DNA from: Labrenzia sp. OB1
GTDB taxonomy: Bacteria > Pseudomonadota > Alphaproteobacteria > Rhizobiales > Stappiaceae
Reading direction: 5' to 3'
NCBI RefSeq assembly: GCF_001624695.1
Contig: NZ_JSEP01000001.1
Location: forward strand, 306,079-370,078
Length of the DNA stretch: 64,000 bases
Of the stretch, positions 19,801-29,560 are shown in pieces. Position 1 is the stretch's first letter, and each line of letters starts with the position of its first letter. The position numbers and the translations under genes were made by a program. The notes beneath the pieces are model-generated. The model was given only the letters and a program-made list of their open reading frames with translations, was not told where the DNA came from and searched no databases.

Positions 19801-20168
19801 CCTGCAACCGGCGCATGATGCCCTTGCGGAAGACCGAAACCAACGGCGTCTCCGTCGCGGGAGTGCGCTACAAGGCCTGGCAACCCTCCATGGCACTGCA
19901 TCCGGTTCACCCGGTTGACGCGCCGCTGACCTTCGATATTTTCGACCGCTGGAGCGGGCGGGCCATTGGCGGCTGCGTCTATCATGTCGCCCACCCGGGC
20001 GGGCGCAGCTACGACACCTTTCCGGTCAACGGCAACGAGGCCGAGGCGCGGCGGCTGGCACGGTTCGAACCGCACGGCCACACGCCAGGTCTTTATGCCC
20101 CGGAGGAGGAGCATCCTCACCCGGAGTTTCCGTTGACCTTGGACCTGCGGCGGCCACACTATGTCTGA
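16836..20168 (+). CDS. Transglutaminase-like peptidase fused to DUF2126
   Basis: This 1110-residue protein begins with a bacterial transglutaminase N-terminal domain ([20 protein letters not shown]) and a cysteine-protease-like core with a complete triad: Cys in [10 protein letters not shown], His in [11 protein letters not shown] and Asp in GLDPTSG. From about residue 320 onward it is the large DUF2126 (COG4196) domain, proposed in the literature to be a glutamine-synthetase-like amidoligase. Families with this architecture cluster with ATP-grasp/alpha-E proteins and are thought to build and hydrolyse a peptide-type modification, though no product is known. ATG 16836 is preferred because the family N-terminus begins there; a GTG at 16791 is in frame. 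It is the first gene of a three-gene set. Confidence 0.88.
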   Translation: MSIRASIYHLTHYRYDRPVTLSPQVIRLRPAPHSRTRVLSHSLKVSPQGHFVNHQQDPYGNWLARFVFPEPVREFKIEVDLVADMTVYNPFDFFVEESAEDWPFDYPEELREDLQIYRSTEPAGPHLKAFLDTVPRDRQRTIDFIVGLNAKVSGAVGYVIRMEAGVQTPEETFERGTGSCRDSSWLLVQALRHLGFAARFVSGYLIQLKPDLEALDGPSGTDHDFTDLHAWAEVYLPGAGWIGLDPTSGLLTGESHIPLAATPHYTNAAPIVGLASHADVDFSFDMKINRVAEHPRITKPFSEEAWTALNRLGEEVDRVLVQEDVRLTMGGEPTFVSIDDFESDEWNTEAVGPTKREKADILVRRLRKRFAPGGFLHYGQGKWYPGETLPRWTFSLYWRRDDKPIWNDPELIAEEGSDTGADADKSDALLRQIAKRLDVDPQYVVPAYEDPAVWLVKEANLPENVTPDNSELEDAEARHRIARVFDRGLSSPSGHVLPIQRWQAKASGHKWRSENWKLRRNALFLVPGDSPVGYRIPLESLPHVPPAQYPYTNIADPTVPRAPLPEFPVGPRPERPQDVAQFTAAGPQQERREQQLPDGEIGDAAVRTALSVEPRDGRLCVFMPPVEAIEDYLELIAAAETAAADLGIPVHIEGYPPPPDPRMNVIRVAPDPGVIEVNIHPAASWKDCVAITEGVYEEARNTRLGADKFMIDGKHTGTGGGNHVVVGGATPLDSPFLRRPDLLRSLILHWQRHPSLSYLFSGLFIGPTSQAPRVDEARHDGLYELEVALSQIKRPAEGPTPFPWLVDRLLRNLLVDVTGNTHRAEICIDKLYSPDGPTGRLGLVEFRGFEMPPDPRMSLAQQLLLRALVARLWQRPLSGNLTRWGTTLHDRFMLPHYVWADFQDVLRDLDHHGFTMRPDWFEAQAEFRFPFCGEIEVEGVHLELRQALEPWHVLGETGAIGGTVRYTDSSTERLQVKLTTADPDRYTVTCNRRMMPLRKTETNGVSVAGVRYKAWQPSMALHPVHPVDAPLTFDIFDRWSGRAIGGCVYHVAHPGGRSYDTFPVNGNEAEARRLARFEPHGHTPGLYAPEEEHPHPEFPLTLDLRRPHYV

Positions 20169-20205
20169 CGGTCTTTTGGCCGTCGGTCTACGGAGGAAAT
20201 GATGC

Positions 20206-22611
20206 ATGAGTTTGGACGAAACGGCTATATCAGGTGATGTCGGGCGGGAGTTGCTGAACTCCTATCGCCCGTTTCCTGGTGTTTCGGACGAACTCCTCGA
20301 TCCGGCGGGCCGGGTGAGGCCCGTTTGGCGGCCCTTTATCGATCACCTCTCCTCCCTGACACCGGAAGAAATCGGCAACCGCTTCGCGCGCGGCAACCAG
20401 TATCTCAACGATGCGGGTGTCTACTTCCGGCATTACGGCCAGAATGACGCGAAAGAGCGGGAATGGCCGTTGAGCCACATTCCGGTAATTATCAGCGAAG
20501 ACGACTGGGAGGTCATCAGCGAAGGCCTCATCCAGCGGGCCGGTCTTCTGGAACAGCTTGTGGCGGATCTATACGGCCCCAACAAGATGGTGAGCGAGGG
20601 TTACCTGCCTGCAAACCTGATCGCCAGAAGCCCGGAATGGCAGCGGCCTCTCGTCGGCGTCACTCCCCAATCGGGCAATTTCCTGCATTTTCTGGCCTTC
20701 GAGATCGGACGGGGGCCCGACGGCACATGGTGGGTCCTGTCGGACCGGGCGCAAGCACCTTCGGGAGCGGGCTTTGCCCTTGAAAACAGGGTCGCCACCG
20801 GCCGCGTTTTCAATGAATATTTCGCCAGGGCCAATGTTCACCGGCTCGCCGGGTTCTTCCGCCGCTTCCGCAACCATCTGGTCGAGTTGCGCGGAGAAAC
20901 CGACAGCCGCGTGTCCATTCTGACGCCCGGCCCGATGAACGACACCTATTTCGAGCATGCCTATATCGCCCGCTATCTCGGTTTCATGCTGCTGGAGGGC
21001 GAAGACCTGACAGTGCAAAACGGACGCCTGATGGTGCGCACCGTCGCCGGCCTGAAACCGGTCAGCGTGCTGTGGCGCCGCCTGGACGCAGCGTGGTCCG
21101 ATCCGCTGGAACTGGAAGAATCGTCACGTATCGGCACAGCCGGTCTGGTGCAGGCCGTGCGCGACGGTTCCATCACCATGGTCAATGCGCTGGGGACCGG
21201 CATTCTGGAAACCCGAGCCCTGCTCGCCTTTCTTCCCCGCATCAGCAAACGGCTGCTGGGAGAAAGCCTCAAATTGCCGAATGTCGCCACCTGGTGGTGC
21301 GGCGAGCCCGCCACACGCGATTACGTGAAGGATCATGCCGAAAGCATGATGTTCAGCCCGGCGCTCTCAACCGCACTCCCTTTCTCATCCGCCCAGACTG
21401 ACTTCATCGGGCGCGACTTCGAAAAGTTCCACAAGGGCATCCTGGAAACCTGGATCGACAACAAGAGCAGCGATCTTGTCGGCCAGGAAGCCGTAACATT
21501 GTCAACCACACCCGCCTATCAAGAAGGAGGGCTTGTGCCGCGGCCGATGAGCCTGCGTGTCTTTCTGGCCCGCACGGCGGACGGCTGGGAAGTCATGGCC
21601 GGAGGATTTGCCCGCATCGGCCGCACGGAAGATGCCAGCGCCATTGCCATGCAGGAAGGCGGATCGGCGGCTGACGTGTGGATTGTCGGCGGCCGGAAAC
21701 CTGTCAGGGAAACACTGCTTCACCAGATAGAGTCGCCCTACTTCAAATCCCAGGCGGGCACTTTGCCCGCCCGCGCCGCCGACAACCTCTTCTGGCTGGG
21801 GCGCTACGTGGAGCGCGCCGAGGGCGCTGTCCGCCTGCTGCGTGCCTATCATGCCCGCCTTCAGGAGACCGCCGACCCGGAAGCTCCCCTGGTCACCATG
21901 ACCGCGGACTATCTGGAGGACATCGGGGTCGCGCCGGACGCGCCTGTTCCCCAGAGCCTCTGCGACATCCTGCAATCGGCGGTCACCAGCGCCAGCAAGG
22001 TTCGCGACCGGTTTTCGGTCGATGGCTGGCTGGCCCTGAACGATCTGGCACAGACCGCCAGCGGCGTGAAACTGGCGCTGCACGAAAATGCCGACGTCCC
22101 GCGCGCCATGGGACTGCTTTTGCGCAAGATCACCGGATTTTCCGGGCTGGTGCACGAAAACATGTACCGCTTCACCGGTTGGCGGTTCCTGAGCCTCGGC
22201 CGGGCTCTGGAACGCGCGCACGCGATGACGGATCTCCTGTCGGTCTTCACCAGCCCGAAGGCTCCTGAAGGCTCTCTGGAACTGCTTCTGGAGGTCGGCG
22301 ACAGCGCCATGTCCATGAGCCGGCGCTACGCGGTTTCGCTCAGTCAGGCCACGGTTCTCGATCTTCTGGCGATGGATACGAAAAACCCGCGCGCGGTCCT
22401 CTACCAACTGACCGAGATGAAGGACCACATCGCCGTCCTGCCGGGGGCGGCGGAATTCGGCCACCTGTCGCACCTGGCCCGGTCTATCCTGCAGATACAC
22501 ACCAGCCTGGCGATCGCGACACCGCAAACCCTGACCCCGGAAACGCTGGCGGACCTGCGCGACCGGATTGCCGATCTTTCCGGGGAACTGACCGACACTT
22601 ACATCCGCTAG
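20206..22611 (+). CDS. Circularly permuted ATP-grasp type 2 protein fused to an alpha-E domain
   Basis: This 801-residue protein joins a circularly permuted ATP-grasp ligase (COG2308, DUF404/DUF407, about residues 1-480; note YLNDAGVYFRHY) with a C-terminal alpha-E domain (COG2307, DUF403, about residues 515-800; starts ARAADNLFWLGRYVERAEGAVRLL). ATP-grasp enzymes join carboxylates to amines, so this is the likely ligase of the cluster. Many genomes encode the two domains separately; here they are fused. A strong GGAGG precedes the ATG, 37 bp after the DUF2126 gene. The TAG stop codon coincides with the left TA end of the MITE-like element at 22609-22761, so the last residues may have changed on insertion. 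Confidence 0.88.
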   Translation: MSLDETAISGDVGRELLNSYRPFPGVSDELLDPAGRVRPVWRPFIDHLSSLTPEEIGNRFARGNQYLNDAGVYFRHYGQNDAKEREWPLSHIPVIISEDDWEVISEGLIQRAGLLEQLVADLYGPNKMVSEGYLPANLIARSPEWQRPLVGVTPQSGNFLHFLAFEIGRGPDGTWWVLSDRAQAPSGAGFALENRVATGRVFNEYFARANVHRLAGFFRRFRNHLVELRGETDSRVSILTPGPMNDTYFEHAYIARYLGFMLLEGEDLTVQNGRLMVRTVAGLKPVSVLWRRLDAAWSDPLELEESSRIGTAGLVQAVRDGSITMVNALGTGILETRALLAFLPRISKRLLGESLKLPNVATWWCGEPATRDYVKDHAESMMFSPALSTALPFSSAQTDFIGRDFEKFHKGILETWIDNKSSDLVGQEAVTLSTTPAYQEGGLVPRPMSLRVFLARTADGWEVMAGGFARIGRTEDASAIAMQEGGSAADVWIVGGRKPVRETLLHQIESPYFKSQAGTLPARAADNLFWLGRYVERAEGAVRLLRAYHARLQETADPEAPLVTMTADYLEDIGVAPDAPVPQSLCDILQSAVTSASKVRDRFSVDGWLALNDLAQTASGVKLALHENADVPRAMGLLLRKITGFSGLVHENMYRFTGWRFLSLGRALERAHAMTDLLSVFTSPKAPEGSLELLLEVGDSAMSMSRRYAVSLSQATVLDLLAMDTKNPRAVLYQLTEMKDHIAVLPGAAEFGHLSHLARSILQIHTSLAIATPQTLTPETLADLRDRIADLSGELTDTYIR

Positions 22612-22761
22612 GGCGTGAACTCTCAAATGAAGACGAAATGGCATCGGAAATGGCAAAGCACCGTTAGGAAGCGCGCGCGGAGCAGGCTTCTTGCCCGGTC
22701 AAGCACGCTGACGACATGGGGTGACGCCAATTTTTGTCTTCATTTATGAGTTCACACTCTA
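22609..22761. mobile_element. MITE-like element with imperfect terminal inverted repeats and TA ends
   Basis: A 153-bp non-coding segment is bounded by TA dinucleotides and has terminal inverted repeats of 24 nt, 20 of them matching (left 22611-22634, right 22736-22759). The shared cores are GTGAACTC and AAATGAAGAC. There is no transposase frame inside. TA at both ends and the size fit a miniature element mobilised by a Tc1/mariner (IS630-type) transposase; this class assignment is inference. It sits between the ATP-grasp/alpha-E gene and the downstream transglutaminase gene. Confidence 0.55.
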
Positions 22762-22792
22762 ATTCTCCGCAATCGCGCGGTGCGAGGCACCC

Positions 22793-23668
22793 TTGTTTTA
22801 CGACATAACCCTTGAAGTCATCCATGATTACGCCAGCCCGGCCAATTCCGGTCGCCACGCATTGCGCCTGATGCCTGCAACGATCCCGCACGAACAGACC
22901 TTGCTTGCCGGAGAACTGTCCTTCCTGCCGGAGCCTTCGGAACGGCGGAACCGGACGGATTTCTTCGGTAACGCCGTCACCGACATCGCCTACCGGACGC
23001 CTCACAGGGAGCTGTGCTTCAAGCTGGTGGCCAGGATCGAGCGGACGGCGACACCCGAGGCATTCGACATCTCGCCGCCGTTGAAGTCTCTTGCGCGGGA
23101 AATTGCCGATATCCAGTCGCTCAGACCCGTGGAACCGGTGCATTTTCTCGCCGCCTCGCCACGTTTGCGGCTCGACCCGGCGTTCGCCGTTTATGCGCGC
23201 GAACGCGTGGATGCGGACATGAGCGCCATAGCGGCGGTGGAGACCATCGGCAAGGCGCTTTACAAGGACATGCGTTTCGATGCGGACGCGACAACAGTGG
23301 ACACCCCTGCCCTGGAAGCGTTCGAACGCCGGCACGGTGTCTGCCAGGACTTCTCCCACATCATGATCGCCTGCCTCAGGAGCATCGGCGTTCCGGCCGG
23401 TTACGTCAGCGGTTTCCTGAGGACCAGTCCACCGGAAGGCCAGCCGCGGCTGGAAGGCGCCGATGCCATGCATGCCTGGGTGCGGGCATGGTGCGGCGTT
23501 GAAATCGGCTGGATCGAGTATGATCCCACCAACGCGCTTCGTGTCGGCCAGGACCAGATTGTTGTCGCCAGGGGCCGCGACTATGGCGACGCCGCCCCGG
23601 TCAAAGGCGTTCTGCGCACCGCCGGTGGCCAGACCACCGATCACAAGGTCGACGTCATCCCCCGCTGA
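22793..23668 (+). CDS. Transglutaminase-like cysteine peptidase (COG1305 type)
   Basis: This 291-residue protein has a bacterial transglutaminase N-terminal domain and a core with the Cys-His-Asp triad visible in GVCQDFSH, DAMHAWVRAW and IEYDPTNA. No signal peptide is seen, so it probably acts in the cytoplasm, like its partners. It completes the set with the DUF2126 and ATP-grasp/alpha-E proteins and may cut what they join. The start is TTG with GAGG six bases upstream. In relatives the cluster often includes the proteasome-like protein Anbu; none is present here. Confidence 0.85.
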   Translation: MFYDITLEVIHDYASPANSGRHALRLMPATIPHEQTLLAGELSFLPEPSERRNRTDFFGNAVTDIAYRTPHRELCFKLVARIERTATPEAFDISPPLKSLAREIADIQSLRPVEPVHFLAASPRLRLDPAFAVYARERVDADMSAIAAVETIGKALYKDMRFDADATTVDTPALEAFERRHGVCQDFSHIMIACLRSIGVPAGYVSGFLRTSPPEGQPRLEGADAMHAWVRAWCGVEIGWIEYDPTNALRVGQDQIVVARGRDYGDAAPVKGVLRTAGGQTTDHKVDVIPR

Positions 23669-23810
23669 TCTTTCGCGCCGGTGCCCGAATGACCAGCCTG
23701 CGCGCTCCGTCACTCATTGCAGGATATCCCCTGCTCGTCCGCCGAACGCTGTTTTCAACCGCTGCTTTTTGTTAAACTGTGGTCCGCAACCTCGGGTGCG
23801 GGAGCCGGTG

Positions 23811-24638
23811 ATGCGTGCAGTCCTGATAGCGGTATTCGTCTTGTTTGTTTCGGTGGGAGCAAGCCTGGCAGACTACGGCCGGTCGAAAGCCTGGTTCCAC
23901 GACATACCCTATCAGGAGCGCGTCCGGACCCAGTTTCTGCTGGTGTTCACAGGCGATTACACCGGCCTGGTCGACGGCACCTTCGGGCCCCTCACCTACA
24001 ATGCGCTCAAGTCCTTTCAAAAACACCGCGAGCATGTGCCGGACGGCGTTCCGGATGCCAGGCAAATGCTGATCCTGCAGCGGGACGGACTTGATCTGGT
24101 CAGGCGCGTCGGCTTCGAAACGATAGACGACACCGCAAGCGGTCTGACCCTTGGTGTCCCGGTCAAGCTGTTCGAAGCAGCCTCGATGGCAGGGCGCGGG
24201 CGCCATTGGCTGGCTCATGACAGCAGCATCGAACTGGAGACCTGGCGGGTGCCGCGAGAGGAAACCGGCTATCAGGCACTGTATCGGCGGGCAACCCGGC
24301 CGCAAAACGGCCGTGCCGTCGACTACAAGAACTTTCGCAACGACTACTTCATCGTGTCTGGACAACAGGATGGGCGCGATTTTTATCTGAGGGTGATGAA
24401 GACCCCGCAAGACAGCCGGGGCTTCACGCTATTCTGGGAACCCAGGCACGCTGTTTTCATGGACAGGGTGGCGACTGCCATGTCCAGCAGCATGACCGGC
24501 ATCGTGGAGAGCGACGAGCAAGGCCGGGACAGCAAAGATGCTGCGCCCGGCCCGGCACGTCTGGAAGGTCTCAACAGCGCGGCTCCGCAAACCGGAACCG
24601 TGGCATCGCGGGCCGCAAAAAGCGGAACCGGATCCTGA
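23811..24638 (+). CDS. Secreted protein with N-terminal peptidoglycan-binding domain
   Basis: This 275-residue protein has a signal peptide (MRAVLIAVFVLFVSVGASLA) followed by a PG_binding_1-like repeat (residues about 40-90, with GLVDGTFGPLTYNALKSFQK). The remaining 180 residues match no family I can name, and the tail is rich in Gly, Ser and Ala and likely disordered. It probably acts in the periplasm on or near the cell wall. The ATG at 23811 is chosen because a signal peptide begins there; the frame is open farther upstream through the previous gene. A strong terminator follows. Confidence 0.7.
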   Translation: MRAVLIAVFVLFVSVGASLADYGRSKAWFHDIPYQERVRTQFLLVFTGDYTGLVDGTFGPLTYNALKSFQKHREHVPDGVPDARQMLILQRDGLDLVRRVGFETIDDTASGLTLGVPVKLFEAASMAGRGRHWLAHDSSIELETWRVPREETGYQALYRRATRPQNGRAVDYKNFRNDYFIVSGQQDGRDFYLRVMKTPQDSRGFTLFWEPRHAVFMDRVATAMSSSMTGIVESDEQGRDSKDAAPGPARLEGLNSAAPQTGTVASRAAKSGTGS

Positions 24639-24676
24639 CACACGGCACGGCCGCCTCGCGAAGCAGCAGAAAATGA

Positions 24677-24720
24677 CCGGTTCCGTTTCGACCCGAAGAC
24701 ACACGGAACCGGATTTTGTG
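24677..24720. terminator. Bidirectional Rho-independent terminator
   Basis: A perfect 10-bp stem (CCGGTTCCGT / ACGGAACCGG at 24677-24686 and 24703-24712) is followed by ATTTTGTG on the plus strand and by TCATTTTC on the minus strand. It lies exactly between convergent genes, the peptidoglycan-binding protein and the chemoreceptor. Confidence 0.8.
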
Positions 24721-24737
24721 CTTAGCGCATCGCGCCC

Positions 24738-26525
24738 TTATGCCGCCTCAAGTTTGGCGATGAAGCCGTCGACCTCGACCTTGAGCTTCGCGGCCTGACC
24801 GGAGAGTTCTCCGGCCGCCATGGTGACCTGGCTGGCGGCGGCACCGGTTTCCTGCGATGCCTGGGTAACGCTGACGATATTCTCCGAAACCGCCTGAGTC
24901 CCGTTCGCCGCCAGGGTGACGTTCTGGGCAATCTCCCGGGTTGCGGCGTCCTGTTGCCCCATAGCCGTGGCAATGTCGACCGAGGTCTCGTTGATGCGCG
25001 CGATGATGCCACCGATTTCCCCGATCGAGGCGACAGATGTGCTGGTCTGTTCCTGGATCTCCTTGATCAGGTTGGAGATATTGTCGGTTGCCTTCCCGGT
25101 TTCGCTGGCCAACGCCTTGACCTCGCCCGCGACCACCGCAAAGCCCTTGCCCGCTTCACCCGCTCTGGCGGATTCGATCGTGGCGTTCAGAGCCAGCAGA
25201 TTGGTCTGCTCGGCGATGTCGGAGATCATGGAAATGACGTCGCCGATCTTTTCGGCAGTCTTTGCAAGCTGATCCATCTGACCTTCGGTCTTGGCAACCT
25301 CATCAACGGCCTGCTGGGAGATGCTGGAGGCCTGCGACACCCTTGAATTGATCTCGCCGATCGAACTGGAGAGTTCCTCGGTTGCGGACGAGACCGTCGC
25401 GACGTTGCTGGTGGCTTCTTCCGTTGCCGTGGCCACCGAGGTTGCCTGACTGCTGGTCTCTTCAGCGATGCTTGACATGGACTGCGCGGTCGCCTGCAGT
25501 TCGGTCGAAGCCGAGGAGACAGTCTCCACAATCGCACCAATGTTGGACACGAACTGCCTGGATGCCTCCTCAAGAAGGCGCTGGCGTTCTGCCTCGGCGC
25601 TGCGATTGCGCTGCTGTTCCTCTTCAAGATCCCTGGAGCGCGCCATGGTATCGCGGAAAGTCTGATAGGCCGTTGCCACCGCGCCGATCTCGTCCTGGGC
25701 ATAGATCCTCACCTCGGTGGTGTAATCCCCGGATGTCAGTGCATTGATGCCTGTCACCACTTCGTTCAGGGGCCGGATTAGTGATCTGCGGATGAGGATG
25801 ACCGCAAAGGTAATGGAGGCAACGAATATGATCACCGATATGATCAGAATGCTCCACAGGGCGAACTGCTCGGCTTGCAGCGCCGTCTGGGCGGCCTCGA
25901 GTGTGAATAGCTCGAGTTCGTGCACCAGTTCTTCGAGCTCGTGGTTGAGCTTGTCTTCTTCCGCCTTGATGTCGCCCTGCATTGCAAGAGCGTCGTCCAG
26001 ATGGCCGGTTTCGATCAGATCGAATGCCTCGATGGCATGATCGTCATAACTCTTGTGTTCGGCGGCGATCACCTTGAAGGCATCATGGACCTTCTGAAAT
26101 TCCGCCTTCATTTCTTGCGAATGGGCCACTTTGGCGGCTTGACTGGCAAGATTCTGAGCGTCGACAATTTCGTGATCGACCTTCTTTGCATACTTCTCGA
26201 AGATCTGGCGCGCATCAATGAATTCGTTGTGCGCGTCGTCGTGTCCCTCCATCATCACTCCGGCCCGGAGAGCCCGCTCGAGATTGATGGATTGTTCGAG
26301 CTGATGGATCGTGATCAGGCTCACCGCGTTGGTCAGAGGAATGTCCTGGTTGGCGACGCCGTCGATCAGAACACCGATCTTTTCGAGCTGCCACAGGCCG
26401 ATCCCGGCCACCAGAACCAGCCCGGCAAGGCAGGTTCCGACGACAGTCATGATCTTTGCGCCGATACCTGCTGAACGTTTGGCACGCGCCTCGCCTCGTT
26501 CCTCGATTTGCTCAGTCACTTGCAT
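24738..26525 (-). CDS. Methyl-accepting chemotaxis protein
   Basis: This 595-residue chemoreceptor has a first membrane helix near residues 25-46, a helical periplasmic ligand domain of about 140 residues, a second helix near 200-225, a HAMP domain, and a cytoplasmic signalling domain. The hairpin tip is typical: [20 protein letters not shown], then [18 protein letters not shown]. The sensor is an all-helical bundle rich in Glu, Asp and His, and no PAS or Cache signature is obvious. There is no C-terminal CheR-tethering pentapeptide. ATG 26525 has GGGAG upstream; the frame extends 16 codons farther. The ligand is unknown and no che genes are nearby. Confidence 0.92.
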   Translation of the reverse strand: MQVTEQIEERGEARAKRSAGIGAKIMTVVGTCLAGLVLVAGIGLWQLEKIGVLIDGVANQDIPLTNAVSLITIHQLEQSINLERALRAGVMMEGHDDAHNEFIDARQIFEKYAKKVDHEIVDAQNLASQAAKVAHSQEMKAEFQKVHDAFKVIAAEHKSYDDHAIEAFDLIETGHLDDALAMQGDIKAEEDKLNHELEELVHELELFTLEAAQTALQAEQFALWSILIISVIIFVASITFAVILIRRSLIRPLNEVVTGINALTSGDYTTEVRIYAQDEIGAVATAYQTFRDTMARSRDLEEEQQRNRSAEAERQRLLEEASRQFVSNIGAIVETVSSASTELQATAQSMSSIAEETSSQATSVATATEEATSNVATVSSATEELSSSIGEINSRVSQASSISQQAVDEVAKTEGQMDQLAKTAEKIGDVISMISDIAEQTNLLALNATIESARAGEAGKGFAVVAGEVKALASETGKATDNISNLIKEIQEQTSTSVASIGEIGGIIARINETSVDIATAMGQQDAATREIAQNVTLAANGTQAVSENIVSVTQASQETGAAASQVTMAAGELSGQAAKLKVEVDGFIAKLEAA

Positions 26526-27159
26526 TCCTATTTCTCCCAACATTGCAATCCATGGGAAGACGCGATCCGGCACCGGTGACTTTTGCGGAATCAGGTGTGC
26601 AGAAGCAGCGCAACCGCTGTGAAGGCAGCCGAATGAAATTCTCTCGATCCAACTGACGCTTCGTCACCGCGAGAGAACACTCTTCCACGTAAACGTAAGA
26701 TTAAAATTTGATTCAAGTATTGGTGAAGAAACGTAAATTATTGCAGGAGATGAAACTAAAGGGTGTAAATTACAATCTAGAGGATCAAAAAAACAACCTA
26801 AAAAGAAGGAGAATCCGCAGAAAATAGCCGTTTCTGCCAACTACCATTCAAATTTATTTCTATTTTTTCGAAATTTTCAGCGTCCTAATGTCAAATACCT
26901 ACGTATAAATTACAATGATTAATTGCCCGAACTAAATTGTCATGAAAAACGGGAATATTTGTTAAGAAAAATAATCGCGAATTCATCCTTCAAAATTCCA
27001 GAAAATAAACTTCAGATTTATAGTAAGCGCAGCGAGTTTGCACTGCATTGCACGATAAATATATGCACGGAGTTTCCGGCTCGGGAGGTTCAGACAGCCC
27101 CCCGTTCCAATTCAGCCGCTTGTCCAGACGCTCGCCTGGGGGCGCCCTATCGGATTGCC
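26526..27159. other. AT-rich intergenic region
   Basis: This 634-bp gap is strikingly AT-rich from about 26690 to 27070 compared with the GC-rich surroundings, and I see no credible gene in it. It carries the chemoreceptor promoter on one side and the downstream end of the sugar-transport operon on the other. Only short A/T runs are visible; no clear dyad symmetry was found. Confidence 0.5.
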
Positions 27160-27170
27160 CTATCGGATTG
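27145..27170. repeat. 13-bp tandem duplication across the malK-like stop codon
   Basis: CCCTATCGGATTG occurs twice head to tail. The duplicated unit includes the stop codon of the ATPase gene and its last two codons, so the inner copy retains the reading frame and the outer copy is untranslated. Confidence 0.8.
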
Positions 27171-28221
27171 CCTTGTCGTCAGCGTCGAAGAAATGCATGC
27201 GCGATTCGTCGAACTTGAGGCCGACGCGGGCGCCTTCTTCCACGCTCTCGCTGCCACTGATGCGCACCAGAACCGTCTCCAGGCCGTCCAGCGCCACATA
27301 GAGGAACGTGTCGGACCCGAGATACTCGGTGACTTCGACGGTTCCGGTACAATGATGCCCCTCGTCGGGGCCGGTGACGCTGATGTGCTCCGGGCGGACG
27401 CCCAGCTTGACCGGTGCTTGCGATGCGCCAGCATGCGGATACCGTCCACCGCCGTGCCCCTGCAGCGAGAACCGGTCACCGTCGATGGAACAGGGCAACA
27501 CGTTCATCTTCGGCGAGCCGATGAACTGGGCGACGAAAAGGTTGTCGGGGCGCTCATACAGCTCGCGCGGGGAACCGGCCTGTTCGATCCGTCCGGCTTG
27601 CAGCACCACGATCTTGTCGGCCAGCGTCATGGCCTCCACCTGGTCATGGGTCACATAGATCATGGTCGTGCCGAGACTCTTGTGCAGGCGCGCGATCTCA
27701 AGCCGCATTTCCACGCGCAGCGCGGCATCCAGGTTCGACAAGGGTTCGTCAAACAGAAAGGCGCTCGGCTCACGCACAATGGCCCGGCCGATGGCGACAC
27801 GTTGGCGCTGCCCGCCGGAAAGCGCTTTCGGGCGCCTGTCCAGATAGTCGTCGAGTTTCAGCACATCGGCGGCCGCATTCACCTTCCGGGTGATCTCGTC
27901 CTTGGGAACCCCGGCGGTCTTCAACCCGAAGCCGACATTCTCGCGCACCGACATATGCGGATAGAGCGCATAGGACTGAAACACCATGGACAGCCCGCGC
28001 CCCGACGGAGGCAACGCGGTCACATCCTTGCCGTCAATGTCGATTGTGCCGCGGCTGGTTTCCTCAAGACCCGAGATAAGCCGGAGCAGGGTCGATTTTC
28101 CGCACCCCGACGGGCCGACAAAAATGACGAACTCGCCATCCTCGACCTGAAGATCGATCCCCTTGATGACCTGCAGTGTCCCGAACCATTTTTCGACCTT
28201 GTTGAGCTGGATCGCACCCAT
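27160..28221 (-). CDS. MalK/UgpC-type sugar ABC transporter ATPase
   Basis: This 353-residue ATPase has Walker [10 protein letters not shown], signature LSGGQRQR, Walker [14 protein letters not shown] and the switch [13 protein letters not shown], then a C-terminal TOBE domain. All motifs are canonical. It is the last gene of the LacI-headed operon and lies 13 bp after the GH63-like hydrolase gene. It should energise the permease pair encoded upstream. ATG 28221 is selected because the family N-terminus starts there and GAGGA precedes it; the frame is open 43 codons farther. Confidence 0.9.
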   Translation of the reverse strand: MGAIQLNKVEKWFGTLQVIKGIDLQVEDGEFVIFVGPSGCGKSTLLRLISGLEETSRGTIDIDGKDVTALPPSGRGLSMVFQSYALYPHMSVRENVGFGLKTAGVPKDEITRKVNAAADVLKLDDYLDRRPKALSGGQRQRVAIGRAIVREPSAFLFDEPLSNLDAALRVEMRLEIARLHKSLGTTMIYVTHDQVEAMTLADKIVVLQAGRIEQAGSPRELYERPDNLFVAQFIGSPKMNVLPCSIDGDRFSLQGHGGGRYPHAGASQAPVKLGVRPEHISVTGPDEGHHCTGTVEVTEYLGSDTFLYVALDGLETVLVRISGSESVEEGARVGLKFDESRMHFFDADDKAIR

Positions 28222-28234
28222 GAAACAGTCCTCG

Positions 28235-29524
28235 TTAAGCCGCTTGTTCAGCGTGTGTGGGCGATGCCCAGGAAAGCCAGATGGCGGAGGTCCAGGAGAA
28301 CGTGCCACCACCGGCGCCCGCACCCGTCTCCGGGCTGAAATATTCCGCAAATCCGCCAGTCTCGATCAGACTTGCCGTATCCACCCGCAGCCGTTCTGCG
28401 CGCATCGTGTCGCCTGCCTCTGCAAATCCGCGCGCGATCATGTAGTTGATCATCGCCCAGATCGGCCCGCGCCAGTATCGCAGCGGCTCGTAGCTGGCAT
28501 GATCCGGATCGTAGGAAGGCATCAGAAAGCGGACCTTCGACGCGATCCTGTCGAAATGCGCCTGCAGCGACGCCATTGTCGTCTCGTCCCGAATGCCCGC
28601 ATAGAGCGCCAGGAACGCGGCACTCGAAATGCCGTCGGTCAGTTTCCCGGACCGCTCGTCGAAAGCGACATGAGCTTTCAGGTCCTCGTTCCACAGCGTC
28701 TTCGCGCCGGACTCCATTTTCGCGATCCAGCCCCGGATTTCGGACGCCTCCGCGACCCTGCCGAGCCGTTCCGCCAGCGACAGAAGATCCCGGTTGGCCC
28801 GCAGGAAGATGAAGGTTATCCCCGGATCGGCGACGAAAAACGGACAGGTTCTGGCAACTTCCGCCGGATCCCATTGCACCGCGCGGCAGGCGGCCATGAT
28901 GCTCAGATAGCGGTCATAGTCCGCCTTTTGCGGACGCATTGCCGGATCCACATGGGACGTGTCCTTGCGCTCGTAAGGGCCTATGTCCGCGATCTCGACC
29001 GCCCGCAGGGCGTCGTCCCAGTCCGGAAGGTTGTCCCGGCCCGATTCCCAGGGATGAATGACCGCGATGACACCCAGATCCTGAGGGTCGCGATAGGCGA
29101 GAAACCAGCGGTGCCACTGCATGAGTTTGGGAAAAAGGGCTGCCGCCCGGTCCAGTGACTGGCCGGTCACATCCGCATCGACGAGTTCACGGATCACGGT
29201 TGCGGCGACCGGCGGCTGCGAATGGCCCGAACTCGGGATCGGTCCGCCATCCGTACCCCAGACCGACGGGCCTGGAAAGTAGCTCGGGTCGTCCTTGCGG
29301 AACAGGATATGCGGCACCATGCCGTCGCGCCACTGCCCCTGGAACAGCATCTCGATTTCCCGCCAGGCCCGGTCCTGGTCAAAGGTGGCGAAGCCCAGCG
29401 CGACAAACACCGAATCCCAGTTCCACTGGTAGGGATAAAGCCCCTTCGTCGGCACCGTATAGCCACCCTGGTCGTTCTCGATCAGGATGGATTTCGCTTT
29501 TTGATCTAAATCCGAATTGGACAC
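28235..29524 (-). CDS. GH63-like glycosidase, probable glucosylglycerate/mannosylglycerate hydrolase
   Basis: This 429-residue cytoplasmic protein (no signal peptide) has the (alpha/alpha)6-barrel type sequence of the GH63/trehalase-like group, with [44 protein letters not shown] and the C-terminal [14 protein letters not shown] segment. Length and motifs resemble bacterial glucosylglycerate and mannosylglycerate hydrolases, which release glycerate and hexose. The substrate is inferred: a glycerate 2-kinase gene sits just upstream in the same orientation. Other short alpha-glucosides or alpha-mannosides remain possible. It lies between the permease genes and the ATPase gene. Confidence 0.7.
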   Translation of the reverse strand: MSNSDLDQKAKSILIENDQGGYTVPTKGLYPYQWNWDSVFVALGFATFDQDRAWREIEMLFQGQWRDGMVPHILFRKDDPSYFPGPSVWGTDGGPIPSSGHSQPPVAATVIRELVDADVTGQSLDRAAALFPKLMQWHRWFLAYRDPQDLGVIAVIHPWESGRDNLPDWDDALRAVEIADIGPYERKDTSHVDPAMRPQKADYDRYLSIMAACRAVQWDPAEVARTCPFFVADPGITFIFLRANRDLLSLAERLGRVAEASEIRGWIAKMESGAKTLWNEDLKAHVAFDERSGKLTDGISSAAFLALYAGIRDETTMASLQAHFDRIASKVRFLMPSYDPDHASYEPLRYWRGPIWAMINYMIARGFAEAGDTMRAERLRVDTASLIETGGFAEYFSPETGAGAGGGTFSWTSAIWLSWASPTHAEQAA

Positions 29525-29560
29525 AGGTAACTCCCATGGGCCTCTTGCGAGCCCTTTTGA

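Noticed and set aside
22664..23713. 349-codon minus-strand open frame
   Set aside because: It is antisense to the second transglutaminase gene and runs into the MITE-like element. No family features were seen.
26923..28338. 471-codon plus-strand open frame
   Set aside because: It is antisense to the malK-like ATPase gene with clear ABC motifs.
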